DNA from: Lachnospiraceae bacterium
GTDB taxonomy: Bacteria; Bacillota; Clostridia; Lachnospirales; Lachnospiraceae
Direction of reading: 5' to 3'
Assembly: GCA_017623295.1 (NCBI GenBank)
Contig: JAGAPK010000060.1
Location: 1 to 64,000, forward strand
Length of the DNA: 64,000 nt
Below the pieces are notes generated by a model, which worked only from the letters and a program-made list of their open reading frames with translations, was not told the origin of the DNA and did not search any database. The position numbers and the translations under genes are program-made. Below, piece by piece: positions 36,701-46,354 of the stretch (its first letter is position 1; each line of letters opens with the position of its first letter).

Positions 36701-37192
36701 AAAAAAGTCGTTCCGGCGGCAATGCTTTATTATCATATAGCGGACCCGATGATAGAAGATGGGCAGCGATTGACACCTGAGCAGTTAAACCAGAAATTGT
36801 TACAGGAATTGAAGATGACCGGTGTAGTCAATGAAAATGACAGAGCTATCAGTTTATTGGATGGAACATTTTCGGACAAGTCCGATATTCTCCCGATTGA
36901 GCGGAAAAAAGACGGTTCTTTTTCTGCTTACTCAAGTGTCATAAATGAAAAAGATATGGAAACTGTATCGAATTATGTAAACTATAAAATTAAGGAACTT
37001 GGAACCGGTATTTTGCAGGGGAACATTGCAGTCAATCCATGTGAACAGAACGGAAACAATGCCTGTACCTACTGTGCATACAAGAGTGTATGTGGCTATG
37101 ATAAGGGAATTGATGGTTATGAATTGCGAGAACTTGAGAAGCTTCCGCAGGAAGAGGCATTAAAAGCAATGCAGGAAGCAATGGATTCATAG
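33764..37192 (+). CDS. addB: AddB subunit of the AddAB helicase-nuclease
   Basis: Subunit of the RecBCD-like enzyme that resects DNA double-strand breaks and responds to Chi. At 1142 residues it has the Walker A loop GTSGAGKS at 7-14 and the C-terminal nuclease with VIDYKSG (D941). The iron-sulfur cysteines are C781, C1101, C1104 and C1110, with the same spacing as in Bacillus subtilis AddB (C801, C1121, C1124, C1130). GTG start after GAAGGAGA. The gene is followed 61 bases later by addA. Confidence 0.96.
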   Translation: MALQFYFGTSGAGKSRKLHEDIIQASLKEPERNFLLIVPDQFTMQTQMDLVVEHPNKGIMNIDVLSFGRLTHRILEEVGYEDIPILDDTGKSLILRKIAEEEQSKLTVIGKHLHKIGYIHEVKSAISEFMQYGIGVNELSELVGFAQKRGALCYKLKDLEVLYQGFLSYIDKKFITTEETLDRLREALPKSNIIKNSVITFDGFTGFTPIQNRVIQELMRLTERVIITITIDTNENPYQLDGEQKLFHLSKKTIADMKKLAEKAGTEVLPEVLCEEKIQGRAPRFADNPELSHLEQSLFRYPVKPYEEQVERVHLFEASTPKEEVRQTCIEIRRLLEAQPTLHYRDVAVVTGNMETYGNDIEEEFAKFGIPIYMDRTRGILANPFTEYIRSALQIVLQDFSKDAVFHYLRTGLCGFEQTNIDRLENYIRRFGIRGRKQWSNQFVYKEEEGENGLIQLALYNEMREQLLTQLAPLLGERETTGELVRAVYEFLVQNELQQKLSRFEQKFKAEGDLARAKEYGQIYGFVIDLLDQIEGLLQEEKMDLQEFSDILDAGFSEISVGTIPQNVDRVVIGDIERTRLKQVKVLFFMGINDGNIPKGSGGGGIISDIDREFLQESGWELAPTPRQQMYIQRFYLYLNMTKPSEQLYLSYAKIGNDGKSMRPAYLIDVMQKLFPTLVIKRPELLPVEEQLASGNDGIMLFTDLLREYAAERLNSGEEKKLFTFYHSYHSNPVYQSQIDRLLETAFYHYQSNPLSKQITKALYGSLLQNSVSRLEKYAACAYAHFLQYGLSLKEREEYSFEDVDMGNVFHGVLELFADKLKENHYTWFDFPKEVGEQILDEAIEAYAVTYGETILFSSARNQYLLYRIKRILNRTIQTLQTQLRKGSFMPEHFEMSFSMLEDLDAVNIALTGEEKMKLRGRIDRIDTCEEDDTVYVKVIDYKSGTRKFDLAALYYGLQLQLVVYMNAAVEIEKKKHPDKKVVPAAMLYYHIADPMIEDGQRLTPEQLNQKLLQELKMTGVVNENDRAISLLDGTFSDKSDILPIERKKDGSFSAYSSVINEKDMETVSNYVNYKIKELGTGILQGNIAVNPCEQNGNNACTYCAYKSVCGYDKGIDGYELRELEKLPQEEALKAMQEAMDS

Positions 37193-37253
37193 GGCATAAT
37201 GAATTCGCAGGAAACAGTGGATTCGCAGAAAACAGAGTTGAGGAAAGAGTAAT

Positions 37254-40200
37254 ATGAGTGTTTCATTTACAAGTGAACAACAGAAAGTAATCGACACACA
37301 TGGCTGTAATCTGTTGGTATCTGCGGCAGCAGGTTCCGGTAAGACTGCAGTTTTGGTGGAGCGAATTGTGAAGATGGTCAGTGACGGGGAACACCCGGTA
37401 GATATTGACCGTCTTCTTGTGGTAACTTTTACGAATGCGGCGGCAGCAGAAATGCGTGAGCGAATCAGTAATGCGATAGCCGCCAAACTGGTTAAAGAGC
37501 CGGAGAATGAGCATTTACAGCGACAATCTGCGCTTTTGCACAATGCGCAGATTACGACCATAGACAGTTTCTGTCTGTTTGTGATTCGAAATCATTTTCA
37601 TACGATTGGACTTGATCCGGGATTCCGAATTGCTGATGAAGGAGAATTGAAGCTGCTTAGGCAGGACGTATTGAGTGATGTTTTGGAGCAGTGCTATCAA
37701 CGCGGTGAGGAAGCCTTCTTGCACTGTATGGAATATTTCAGCACTGGAAGTCGTGACAAAGCGGTGGAAGAGGCGGTTTTGAAATTATATGATTTTGCCA
37801 TGAGTTATCCGTTTCCGAAGGAATGGCTGAAAGCACGGAAAAGAGATTATCAGATTCCGGAGCAGACAGAGGATGAGCCGGACAGCACACTTATGCAGCT
37901 TTCGTGGATGCAGGAATTGATGGGAAATACGGATTGGTTGTTACGTGGGATGATAGACCGGATTAGTCAATGTATTATCATCTGCGAGGAACCGGACGGA
38001 CCATACATGTATGGAGAACTATTAGAGCAGGAAAAAGAAAAACTGGAGAAGCTGATAGTTGCAAAAACTTATGAGGAACGTTACACGGCATTTGAGAAAA
38101 TAGAGTTTGGCAGACTGCCCTCGAAAAAAGATGATACGGTATCACCGGAGAAACGAGAACTGGTAAAAAATACACGAACAGAAATAAAAGAGCAGGTACA
38201 GAAGCTGCAAAAAGAATTTTTTGCCTGTTCGGAAGACGAAATAAAACGCCAGATGGAAGTCTGTGAGGAAGCGGTTTGCGCATTGGTGGATTTGACAGTG
38301 CTGTTTCAAGAGAATTTTGAGGCAGCAAAGCGGTCAAAGAATCTGATTGACTTTGATGATATGGAGCACTTTGCACTTTCTATTCTATTAGAGAAAAAGG
38401 AAAATGGCAGTTTCGCCCCGACCCCTACGGCATTGGAATATCGAAGCCATTTCACAGAGATTTTGATTGACGAATATCAGGACAGTAATCTGGTTCAGGA
38501 ATATTTATTGTCAGCCATTTCCGGAGAAGCAGAGGGAAACTTCAATCGATTTATGGTTGGTGATGTGAAGCAGAGTATTTATAAATTCCGTCTGGCAAGA
38601 CCGGAATTGTTTCTGGAGAAATATAATACTTATGACACCACAGAAGGAAAAGAAACGCTTCGAATCGATTTGCATAAAAATTTCCGAAGCAGAGAAGAGG
38701 TTCTGACCTCGGTTAATGCTGTTTTCTCACAGGTAATGAGACCGAGATTAGGTGGAATTGCATATGATGATGCGGCAGCGCTGTATCCCGGCGCGGTTTA
38801 TCCAGAAAGCAAGAATAACACCGAACTGCTTTTGTTTGAGGAAGTGGAAGAAGCCAGAGGGATTGCAGGGAAAATAAGAGAACTTATGGCTTCCTTTCAG
38901 GTAACGGACAAAGAAACCGGGGAACTTAGAAAAGTCAGCTATAAAGATATTGTGATTCTGCTTCGTACCACAAGCGGTTGGGATGAAGAGTTTAAGCAGA
39001 TTTTGGAGGAAGAAGGAATTCCGGTGCACGTAACTTCTAAGACCGGATATTTTGCGGCAATGGAAGTACAGGAATTGTTACATTTCCTGCGAGTTCTGGA
39101 TAATCCGTTACAGGATATTCCATTCTATGGAGTGTTACATTCTTATTTCGGTGGATTTACGGAAGAAGAAATTGCAGTAGTGAAAGCAGCCTTTCCCAAG
39201 AAAAGATATCTGTATGATGCAGCGGTGGAATATGCAGCAGAAAAGAGCGAATCATGTGAACAGGAACGTCATGCAATAGCAGAAGATAAATATGAACAAC
39301 TTTATAAGGAAGCTCTTGTGCAGAAGTTGCGCACCTTCCTATCAAAGATAGAGCATTATCGTGAACTGGCAGTTTATATGCCGGTGCATGAACTGTTGCA
39401 GACCATCATCAGAGATTACGCTTATCTTTCTTATGTGGCAGCCAGACCGAGTGGCAATAAACGGCGTGCCAATGTGGAGATGCTGCTTGTGAAGGCCTCG
39501 GATTATGAGAAGACAAGCTATTATGGTCTGTATCATTTCCTGCGTTATATCGAGCAGCTGGAGAAGTATGATGTAGACTATGGCGAAGCTAATTTGCAGG
39601 ATGAAAATGCAGATGTGGTGCGAATTATGAGTATTCATAAAAGCAAAGGTCTGGAATTCCCGGTCTGTATCGTAGCCGGACTGGCAAAGAACTTTAACAA
39701 CCGGGATACCAATGAACGGTTGGTGCTGGATGTGGATTTGGGAATTGGTGTGGACTATGTGAATTCGAAGCAGAGAGTTCATAGCCGTAACATTCGCCGG
39801 AATTTTATTGCATCCAAAATACGGCAGGACAATCTGGCAGAAGAACTTCGTATTCTGTATGTTGCCATGACGAGAGCCAAAGAGAAACTGATTATGACAG
39901 GCGTTCTGAAAAATCCAGAGAAAAAATTTGCTTCGTTGCAAATCGCACAGGGAATTAAAGAACGGGTTTTTCCTTATGATATGTTGTTGCAGATGGGAAG
40001 CTTTCTGGATGTGATGTTGCTTGCAACTGCCAGAACATTTGAACAGGAAGATAATAAAATAACCGTGTCTGTTATCGGTCCTGAAGACATGCTGGAGAAA
40101 CAGGTAAAAGAGTCGGTAGGAAAAGAAAATGCCAGACAGAAACTTCTTTTATCGAATGGCGAACAGGATATTGATAAAAAACTGATGAAGCAGATGGAAG

Positions 40201-40940
40201 AAAAATTTTCCTATCAGTATCCGTATGAAAATCTGCGAGAACTTTATACAAAGACAACAGTGTCGGAACTTAAGAAAGCAGGAATGCAGGAAGATGCGGA
40301 ATTTGCTTTTTCTTTATATGAAGAAGAACCGATTGTGCCTTATCTGCCCAAATTCATCAAGCAGGAGGAAAAAGTCAGTGGAACGGACAGAGGTAGTGCG
40401 TTCCATAAGGTAATGGAATTGTTTGATTTCAAATCCTTGTTGAGCCAAAATACAGAGGATAAAGTACAGATGACAGAAATGGTACAGAATGCGCTTTCAC
40501 AGATGTTACAGGAAGGAACGCTTTCTAAGACTTATTACGGAGCGGTTTCGGTTCCGAAGCTTGTACTTTTTCTACAAAGTGACGTGGCAAAAAGGATGGC
40601 AGAGGCTGACAGCAAAGGGAAACTTTATAAGGAGCAGCCTTTTGTACTGGGACTTCCGGCGAATCGTTTGCGGGAAAATTTCCCGGAACAGGAAACTGTT
40701 CTGATTCAGGGAATTATCGATGTTTTCTTTGAAGAAAATGGAAGTTATGTGGTATTGGACTACAAAACAGATGTGGTAAAAACACCGCAGGAATTGATAA
40801 AACGTTATCAGGTACAGTTGGATTATTATGCGGAAGCATTGGAACAACTGTCTGGGTACAAATTTTCCGGCAAGGGAATGAAGACGGCAGAAAAAATGAT
40901 ATATTCCTTCGGGTTGGGGAAAGAAATACGGTTAGACTAA
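37254..40940 (+). CDS. addA: AddA helicase-nuclease
   Basis: UvrD-type helicase fused to a RecB nuclease, 1228 residues, partner of AddB. The Walker A loop AAAGSGKTAVLVERIV lies near residue 23, Walker B/motif II is LIDEYQDSN, helicase motifs VRIMSIHKSKGLEFP and LRILYVAMTRAKEKL follow, and the nuclease motif VVLDYKTD has D1169. TGAGGAAAG precedes the ATG. In the 61-base gap two imperfect copies of a GATTCGCAG-AAACAG segment repeat. Confidence 0.97.
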   Translation: MSVSFTSEQQKVIDTHGCNLLVSAAAGSGKTAVLVERIVKMVSDGEHPVDIDRLLVVTFTNAAAAEMRERISNAIAAKLVKEPENEHLQRQSALLHNAQITTIDSFCLFVIRNHFHTIGLDPGFRIADEGELKLLRQDVLSDVLEQCYQRGEEAFLHCMEYFSTGSRDKAVEEAVLKLYDFAMSYPFPKEWLKARKRDYQIPEQTEDEPDSTLMQLSWMQELMGNTDWLLRGMIDRISQCIIICEEPDGPYMYGELLEQEKEKLEKLIVAKTYEERYTAFEKIEFGRLPSKKDDTVSPEKRELVKNTRTEIKEQVQKLQKEFFACSEDEIKRQMEVCEEAVCALVDLTVLFQENFEAAKRSKNLIDFDDMEHFALSILLEKKENGSFAPTPTALEYRSHFTEILIDEYQDSNLVQEYLLSAISGEAEGNFNRFMVGDVKQSIYKFRLARPELFLEKYNTYDTTEGKETLRIDLHKNFRSREEVLTSVNAVFSQVMRPRLGGIAYDDAAALYPGAVYPESKNNTELLLFEEVEEARGIAGKIRELMASFQVTDKETGELRKVSYKDIVILLRTTSGWDEEFKQILEEEGIPVHVTSKTGYFAAMEVQELLHFLRVLDNPLQDIPFYGVLHSYFGGFTEEEIAVVKAAFPKKRYLYDAAVEYAAEKSESCEQERHAIAEDKYEQLYKEALVQKLRTFLSKIEHYRELAVYMPVHELLQTIIRDYAYLSYVAARPSGNKRRANVEMLLVKASDYEKTSYYGLYHFLRYIEQLEKYDVDYGEANLQDENADVVRIMSIHKSKGLEFPVCIVAGLAKNFNNRDTNERLVLDVDLGIGVDYVNSKQRVHSRNIRRNFIASKIRQDNLAEELRILYVAMTRAKEKLIMTGVLKNPEKKFASLQIAQGIKERVFPYDMLLQMGSFLDVMLLATARTFEQEDNKITVSVIGPEDMLEKQVKESVGKENARQKLLLSNGEQDIDKKLMKQMEEKFSYQYPYENLRELYTKTTVSELKKAGMQEDAEFAFSLYEEEPIVPYLPKFIKQEEKVSGTDRGSAFHKVMELFDFKSLLSQNTEDKVQMTEMVQNALSQMLQEGTLSKTYYGAVSVPKLVLFLQSDVAKRMAEADSKGKLYKEQPFVLGLPANRLRENFPEQETVLIQGIIDVFFEENGSYVVLDYKTDVVKTPQELIKRYQVQLDYYAEALEQLSGYKFSGKGMKTAEKMIYSFGLGKEIRLD

Positions 40941-40967
40941 GCGTGTTCAAAGAAATAAAAATAGTGT

Positions 40968-41029
40968 AGAAGATAGTGCATTTGAAGTAATTATACTTCA
41001 TTGCAACTATCTTCTTTTTTTACGTTGTT
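40968..41029 (+). terminator. Terminator of addBA
   Basis: AGAAGATAGT pairs with ACTATCTTCT around an inner GAAGTA/TACTTC hairpin, then a T-run. Confidence 0.9.
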
Positions 41030-41050
41030 TTACTTTTACCTTAATTATAA

Positions 41051-41105
41051 TTTACAAAATTTTACAGGCACATGATAGTTGCTTTACATGGGGATTTGCT
41101 ATATT
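41051..41105 (+). promoter_or_regulatory. Pho-box-like repeats and -10 before ugpC
   Basis: TTTACA occurs at 41051-41056, 41061-41066 and 41083-41088, roughly multiples of 11 bases apart. This resembles the TT(A/T/C)ACA direct repeats bound by PhoP in Bacillus. TATATT (41100-41105) is a possible -10. The downstream genes take up glycerol phosphodiesters, so phosphate-starvation control is a reasonable inference. Confidence 0.5.
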
Positions 41106-41158
41106 CAGACGTAGAGAGATGTAAAGGTTGGGAAAATTAAGTCATTAGGAGGCGTATC

Positions 41159-42322
41159 GTGACAGAGACAGAAATTGTACTGAAAAATGTGTGTAAAGTT
41201 TATGACAATGGATTTGAGGCAGTGCGTGATGTAAATCTGCAAATTCGACCAAAAGAATTCATTATTTTTGTAGGACCGTCAGGATGTGGTAAATCAACTA
41301 CCTTGCGTATGATTGCCGGTCTGGAAGAAATTTCATCAGGAGAACTTTGGATTGGAGATGTTTTGGCAAACTTTCTGGAACCCAAGGAGCGAGAACTGTC
41401 AATGGTATTCCAGAATTATGCTTTATATCCCAATATGAGCGTATATAAGAACATTGCTTTTTCACTGGAAATAAGAGGTGTTAAAAAAGCAGAAGTGGAT
41501 AAAAGAGTAAAAGAAACGGCAAAGCTGTTAGGTTTAGAAGAGGTGCTTGACCGAAGACCGAAGGATTTGTCCGGTGGACAGAGACAGCGAGTGGCTATTG
41601 GCAATGCAATTATCCGTAATCCGGAAATTTTGTTGATGGATGAACCACTTTCCAATCTGGATGCGAAGCTGCGCGGACAGATGAGAGTAGAACTTGCGAA
41701 GCTTCATGAGACATTGGGAAATACCATTATTTATGTAACGCATGACCAGACCGAGGCGATGACACTTGGTACCAGAATTGTAGTTATGAATGAAGGTGTG
41801 ATTCAACAGGTTGATACGCCGGAACGTCTTTATGATAATCCGGTAAATCAGTTTGTGGCAGGATTTATTGGTTCTCCGGCAATGAATTTTATTGATTGCA
41901 CCATTCAGAGAAATGCAGCAGTTCTGCAGATGGGCATTGAGAGAATTGGTTGTAATGCTAAAATTGCAGGTTGGTTAGAAGATATCGAGAAGCGTAGTGA
42001 TTTGGTTGTTGGAATACGCCCGGAAGCGTTTCTGGATGAATACCGTAAGGAAAAGATGCAACGGGATGATTTGGGCGACGACCAGAAAATGATTGTTACA
42101 ATAACACATCGAGAACTTCTGGGTAATGAAGTTTTGTTATATTTTGACTTCTGTGGTAAAAACTGCTGCATGAAAGCATCGGTTGATAATTATGCCAAAG
42201 CAGGAAATATGATTCCGGTCTGGGTAGATGTGAACAAAATCCATCTTTTTGATAAAGAAACCGGTAAGAATCTATTCTATGAAAAAAACTTTTCCATAGG
42301 AAAAGAGAAAGCAAATAGATGA
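41159..42322 (+). CDS. ugpC: ABC transporter ATPase, UgpC/MsmK family
   Basis: Cytosolic ATPase of 387 residues for a sugar/glycerophosphate importer. Walker A is GPSGCGKSTTLRM, signature LSGGQRQRVAIGNAI and Walker B LLMDEPLSNLDA, followed by a TOBE regulatory domain from about residue 235. The signature region reads GNAI where the family normally has GRAI, a conservative oddity. GTG start after AGGAGG. It leads the ugp operon and, as an MsmK-like ATPase, could also serve the ATPase-less sugar importer at 10-13.7 kb. Confidence 0.93.
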   Translation: MTETEIVLKNVCKVYDNGFEAVRDVNLQIRPKEFIIFVGPSGCGKSTTLRMIAGLEEISSGELWIGDVLANFLEPKERELSMVFQNYALYPNMSVYKNIAFSLEIRGVKKAEVDKRVKETAKLLGLEEVLDRRPKDLSGGQRQRVAIGNAIIRNPEILLMDEPLSNLDAKLRGQMRVELAKLHETLGNTIIYVTHDQTEAMTLGTRIVVMNEGVIQQVDTPERLYDNPVNQFVAGFIGSPAMNFIDCTIQRNAAVLQMGIERIGCNAKIAGWLEDIEKRSDLVVGIRPEAFLDEYRKEKMQRDDLGDDQKMIVTITHRELLGNEVLLYFDFCGKNCCMKASVDNYAKAGNMIPVWVDVNKIHLFDKETGKNLFYEKNFSIGKEKANR

Positions 42323-42340
42323 AAGGAAAAATAAATTAAG

Positions 42341-43207
42341 ATGAAAAGCAAAGTAAAAAAATTCAGTGTGGAACCTTATACATATCTGATACCAAGTATT
42401 CTGATATTTAGTATCTTTCTGTTTTATCCTTTTTTTAAAACAATTTATCTGAGTTTATACAAAACAGATAAGATGGGTCTTCCTAAGAAATTTGTGGGAC
42501 TGGAAAATTATATTAACTTATTAACTTCCAAGTCTTTTTATAACAGTCTTGCAGTTACATTGATTTTCGTTGCCATTGTTGTAGTAGGCAGTATGGTGAT
42601 TGGTCTGGCAGGAGCTGTTTTGTGTAATAAGGCATTTCCGGGTATTCGTATTTTCAGTACCGCCTATGCATTGCCAATGGCGATTGCAAGTAGTTCGGCA
42701 GCTATGATTTTCAAAATAATGCTGCATCCTTCGGTTGGTATTCTGAACAAAATTCTTGGACTGAACATTAACTGGGTTGCCGACCCGAAATATGCACTTG
42801 TGTGTGTGGCATTGTTGACGGCATGGCTTAACTCAGGTATTAACTTCCTGTATTTCAGTGCCGGACTCAGTAATATTGATGAAACGATTTATGAAAGAGC
42901 CAGTGTAGATGGAGCTTCTGAATTTCAGAAGTTTACCCGTCTGACTTTGCCGGGACTTAGCCCGATTATCTTTTACACATTAGTGGTAGATATTATTCAG
43001 GCATTCCAGTCATTCGGACAGGTTAAAATCTTGACACAGGGTGGACCGGGCGAAAGCACGAATCTGATTGTTTACTCCATTTATAGGGATGCATTCTTTA
43101 ACTTCCGTTTCGGAAGTGCAGCTGCACAGTCAGTCGTTTTATTCATCATTATTATGGCACTCACTTTGATTATGTTTAAGGTGGAAAAGAAAGGAGTTAA
43201 ATATTAA
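42341..43207 (+). CDS. ugpA: Glycerol-3-phosphate ABC transporter permease UgpA
   Basis: Membrane subunit of 288 residues with six helices. The EAA loop is YERASVDGASEFQKFTRLTLPG, and the late segment GGPGESTNLIVYSIYRDAFFNFRFG matches UgpA/MalF proteins. The ugp label rests on context: the operon also encodes a glycerophosphodiesterase. It ends one base into the ugpE start codon. Confidence 0.88.
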   Translation: MKSKVKKFSVEPYTYLIPSILIFSIFLFYPFFKTIYLSLYKTDKMGLPKKFVGLENYINLLTSKSFYNSLAVTLIFVAIVVVGSMVIGLAGAVLCNKAFPGIRIFSTAYALPMAIASSSAAMIFKIMLHPSVGILNKILGLNINWVADPKYALVCVALLTAWLNSGINFLYFSAGLSNIDETIYERASVDGASEFQKFTRLTLPGLSPIIFYTLVVDIIQAFQSFGQVKILTQGGPGESTNLIVYSIYRDAFFNFRFGSAAAQSVVLFIIIMALTLIMFKVEKKGVKY

Positions 43208-44121
43208 TGGAACAGGTAATAACCAATAAGAAAGCAATTTATAAAAGCAGTAACGTTGACATTGAACAGATTCGTGAAACCATGTACCGCAGACAGAAGG
43301 CGGTTCGCTTCAGAAGAACAGCACTTCGTTTAAGCGCAAATATTGTGATGGCACTGATTATTTTATTGCCGCTTTTATATGCAATCAGTGTGGCTTTTAT
43401 GCCATCCAGCGAATTGTTTACAACAGAATTAAATATTTTACCGCAAAATCCTACGCTGGAAAATTTCAAGCAGGCATTAGCAAAAGTACCGCTGCTTCGT
43501 TTTGTAGGCAATTCCTTTCTGGTAGCAGGTCTGATTACGGTTGGACAGATTATTTCCTGCTCTCTGGCAGCATTCAGTTTTTCCTTCCTGGATTTTAAAG
43601 GAAAAAATATACTGTTTATGTTAGTTATGGCAACTATGATGATTCCGGGCGAAGCAACCATTATTTCCAATTACTTAACTGTCAGCAGCTGGGGATGGCT
43701 GGATTCCTATCAAGTGTTGATTGTACCTTATTTAACAAGCGCAATGGGTATCTTCCTGTTTAGACAGTTCTATTTATCTTTCCCGATTTCACTATATGAA
43801 TCGGCTAAGATTGATGGCTGCAAGAACCTCCGATTCATTGTGCAGATTCTGATTCCACTTACCAAATCAGCAATCGGTGCGATGGCAGTTTATACCTTTA
43901 TCAATGCTTGGAATATGTATATGTGGCCATTGTTGGTAACAGGTTCTGATACAATGCGTACAGTACAGATTGGTATTGGTATGTTAGACAGTGTGGATTC
44001 TCAGTCTATTACCCTGATGATTGCAGGTGTTGTTATGATTATCCTGCCATCCTTATCTATTTTCATCGTAGGACAGAAGCAGTTAATTAAAGGAATGTTC
44101 TCTGGCGCAGTCAAAGGCTAG
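43207..44121 (+). CDS. ugpE: Glycerol-3-phosphate ABC transporter permease UgpE
   Basis: Membrane subunit of 304 residues with the EAA loop YESAKIDGCKNLRFIVQILIPL. It starts at the overlapping TAATG, behind AAAGGAG. An unusually long, charged N-terminal tail of about 45 residues precedes the first helix; translation could instead begin at a Met near residue 26, but the overlap and ribosome site favour the longer form. Confidence 0.88.
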   Translation: MEQVITNKKAIYKSSNVDIEQIRETMYRRQKAVRFRRTALRLSANIVMALIILLPLLYAISVAFMPSSELFTTELNILPQNPTLENFKQALAKVPLLRFVGNSFLVAGLITVGQIISCSLAAFSFSFLDFKGKNILFMLVMATMMIPGEATIISNYLTVSSWGWLDSYQVLIVPYLTSAMGIFLFRQFYLSFPISLYESAKIDGCKNLRFIVQILIPLTKSAIGAMAVYTFINAWNMYMWPLLVTGSDTMRTVQIGIGMLDSVDSQSITLMIAGVVMIILPSLSIFIVGQKQLIKGMFSGAVKG

Positions 44122-44160
44122 AAGTACATAAAAAATATTATAATTTATGAGGAGAAAAGT

Positions 44161-45603
44161 ATGAAAAAAAGAGTAGTAGCATCATTATTGACAGTAGCTA
44201 TGGTAACAAGTGTTATGACGGGGTGTGGTTCTTCCACAGAAACAGCAGAAAGCACAGAAACAGCAGAAAGCACAGAAACAACAGAAAATACAGAAGCAAC
44301 AGCAGATACAGGAGCTAATGTAGAATCTGTGGAAAATGCAGATGAAATTACAGCAATGGATGAAAGTCAGCTGAATGGAACAACAATCACTTTCTGGCAT
44401 GCAATGGGCGGTGTCAATGGAGAAGCACTGGATTATCTGGTAAATAAATTTAATGAAGAAAACGAATATGGTATCACAGTTGTATCCGAATATCAGGGTT
44501 CTTATGATGATGCAATCAACAAATTAAAAAGTGCGCAGCTTGGTAATATGGGAGCTGATTTAGTGCAGGTATATGATATCGGAACGAGATTTATGATTGA
44601 CTCTGGCTGGATTGTACCAATGCAGGATTTAGTAGATGCAGATGGTTTTGACCTTTCCGTTATTGAGCCAAATATTGCAGCATATTATACGGTTGGCGAT
44701 ACCTTGTATTCTATGCCATTTAACTCATCTACACCAATTCTTTATTATAACAAGGATATGTTTGAGGCAGCAGGCGTGGAAGCAGCACCAACAAGCTTTG
44801 AAGAAATCAAAGAAGTGGGTGACAAATTACAGAGCACAGGCGTAGAAGAAGTTATTTCCCTTTCCATTTACGGATGGTTTTTTGAACAGTTTACCTGCAA
44901 ACAGGGTCTGGAATATGTGAACAACGGCAATGGACGTGATTCCTATGCAACAGCCGTTTCTTTTGATGAAAATGGAGCAGCATTAAATATTTTAACAGCA
45001 TGGAAAGATTTGTACGATAATGGGTATGCTCCTAATGTAGGACGTGGTGGCGACGCCGGTCTTGCTGATTTCTCAGCCGGAAAATCTGCTATGACACTTG
45101 GCTCTACAGCATCTTTGAAACAGATTTTACAGGATGTAAATGGTAAGTTTGAAGTAGGTACTGCTTACTTCCCAACAGTAGTAGAAGGCAGTGAAGGCGG
45201 TGTTTCTATCGGTGGTGGTTCTCTCTGGGCATTGGATAATGGTGATGATGTGCAGAAGGCAGCAACATGGAAATTCGTTAAATTCCTCGTTTCCGCAGAA
45301 TCTCAGGCATACTGGAATGCACAGACAGGTTACTTCCCGGTTACAACAGAAGCGCACACAGAGCAGGTGTTCTTAGATAACATTGAACAGTATCCTCAGT
45401 TCCAGACTGCGATCGATCAGCTTCATGATTCTGCACCACAGTATGCAGGTGCGCTGATTAGTGTATTCCCGGAAGCAAGAGCTATTGTAGAAACAGAGAT
45501 TGAAAATATGCTTAACAATGGTGTGTCACCGGAAGATACCGTAGCAACCTTAGCAGACCAGATTAACGCATCTATCACAGAATACAACGAATTAAATTAC
45601 TAA
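44161..45603 (+). CDS. ugpB: Glycerophosphate-binding lipoprotein UgpB
   Basis: Solute-binding lipoprotein of 480 residues. The lipobox is MTGC, followed by a Thr/Glu/Ala/Ser tether to about residue 65 and the binding domain (ITFWHAMGGVNGEALDYLVNKFN, a typical UgpB opening). It would bind sn-glycerol 3-phosphate or glycerophosphodiesters such as glycerophosphocholine. GAGGAG precedes the ATG. Confidence 0.88.
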   Translation: MKKRVVASLLTVAMVTSVMTGCGSSTETAESTETAESTETTENTEATADTGANVESVENADEITAMDESQLNGTTITFWHAMGGVNGEALDYLVNKFNEENEYGITVVSEYQGSYDDAINKLKSAQLGNMGADLVQVYDIGTRFMIDSGWIVPMQDLVDADGFDLSVIEPNIAAYYTVGDTLYSMPFNSSTPILYYNKDMFEAAGVEAAPTSFEEIKEVGDKLQSTGVEEVISLSIYGWFFEQFTCKQGLEYVNNGNGRDSYATAVSFDENGAALNILTAWKDLYDNGYAPNVGRGGDAGLADFSAGKSAMTLGSTASLKQILQDVNGKFEVGTAYFPTVVEGSEGGVSIGGGSLWALDNGDDVQKAATWKFVKFLVSAESQAYWNAQTGYFPVTTEAHTEQVFLDNIEQYPQFQTAIDQLHDSAPQYAGALISVFPEARAIVETEIENMLNNGVSPEDTVATLADQINASITEYNELNY

Positions 45604-45613
45604 TTATAATTGG

Positions 45614-46354
45614 ATGGACAAAGATATGAAAACAGAAGTTTGGGCGCATCGAGGCGCATCCGGCTATGCACCGGAAAATACAATAGAAGCTTTTCGTATG
45701 GCTGCACAATTGAATGCAGATGGTGTAGAACTGGATGTGCAGCTGACAAAAGATGGAGAACTTGTAGTCATTCATGATGAAACGGTAGACAGAGTCAGTG
45801 ACCGTGTCGGTTATGTGAAAGACTACACTTTGGAAGAACTGAAGAAAATGGATGTTGGAAATCCGATTCCGGGATTTGGAACTGCCAGAATTCCAACCTT
45901 GAAAGAAGTGTTGGAAGAACTGCGACCAACAGGAATGAAAATCAACATTGAATGTAAAACCGGTATTTTCTTCTATTCTGGTCTGGAAGAGAAGATGGTA
46001 AAATTGGTGGAAGACATGAAAATGACAGACAGAATCTGGTGTTCTTCCTTCAATCATGAATCCGTCCTGAAAGTAAAACAGCTTTGTCCGGCAATGAAAA
46101 CTGGATTTTTGATTGCTGATGTCATTGTAGATGTAGCAGCTTACAGCAAGCGGTGCGGGGTAGATGCCCTGCACCCTGCGCTTTACCATATGCAGGATGA
46201 AAATCTGATAACAAAGTGCAAGGAAAATGGTCTGGAGGTGCATGTCTGGACAGTCAACGAAAAAAACGACATGAAAAAATTATGTCAGGCAGGCGTAGAA
46301 GCCATTATAACCAATTTCCCGGATAATGCAAGAAATGTGGTGGACAGTTTATGA
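45614..46354 (+). CDS. ugpQ: Glycerophosphodiester phosphodiesterase
   Basis: Cytosolic enzyme of 246 residues that splits glycerophosphodiesters into glycerol 3-phosphate and an alcohol. The GDPD motifs are HRGASGYAPENTIEAF, ELDVQLTKDGELVVIHDETVDR and INIECK; there is no signal peptide, as in UgpQ. The ribosome site is weak and the ATG at 45626 is an alternative. It lies 10 bases after ugpB and overlaps the next gene by four bases (ATGA). Confidence 0.92.
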   Translation: MDKDMKTEVWAHRGASGYAPENTIEAFRMAAQLNADGVELDVQLTKDGELVVIHDETVDRVSDRVGYVKDYTLEELKKMDVGNPIPGFGTARIPTLKEVLEELRPTGMKINIECKTGIFFYSGLEEKMVKLVEDMKMTDRIWCSSFNHESVLKVKQLCPAMKTGFLIADVIVDVAAYSKRCGVDALHPALYHMQDENLITKCKENGLEVHVWTVNEKNDMKKLCQAGVEAIITNFPDNARNVVDSL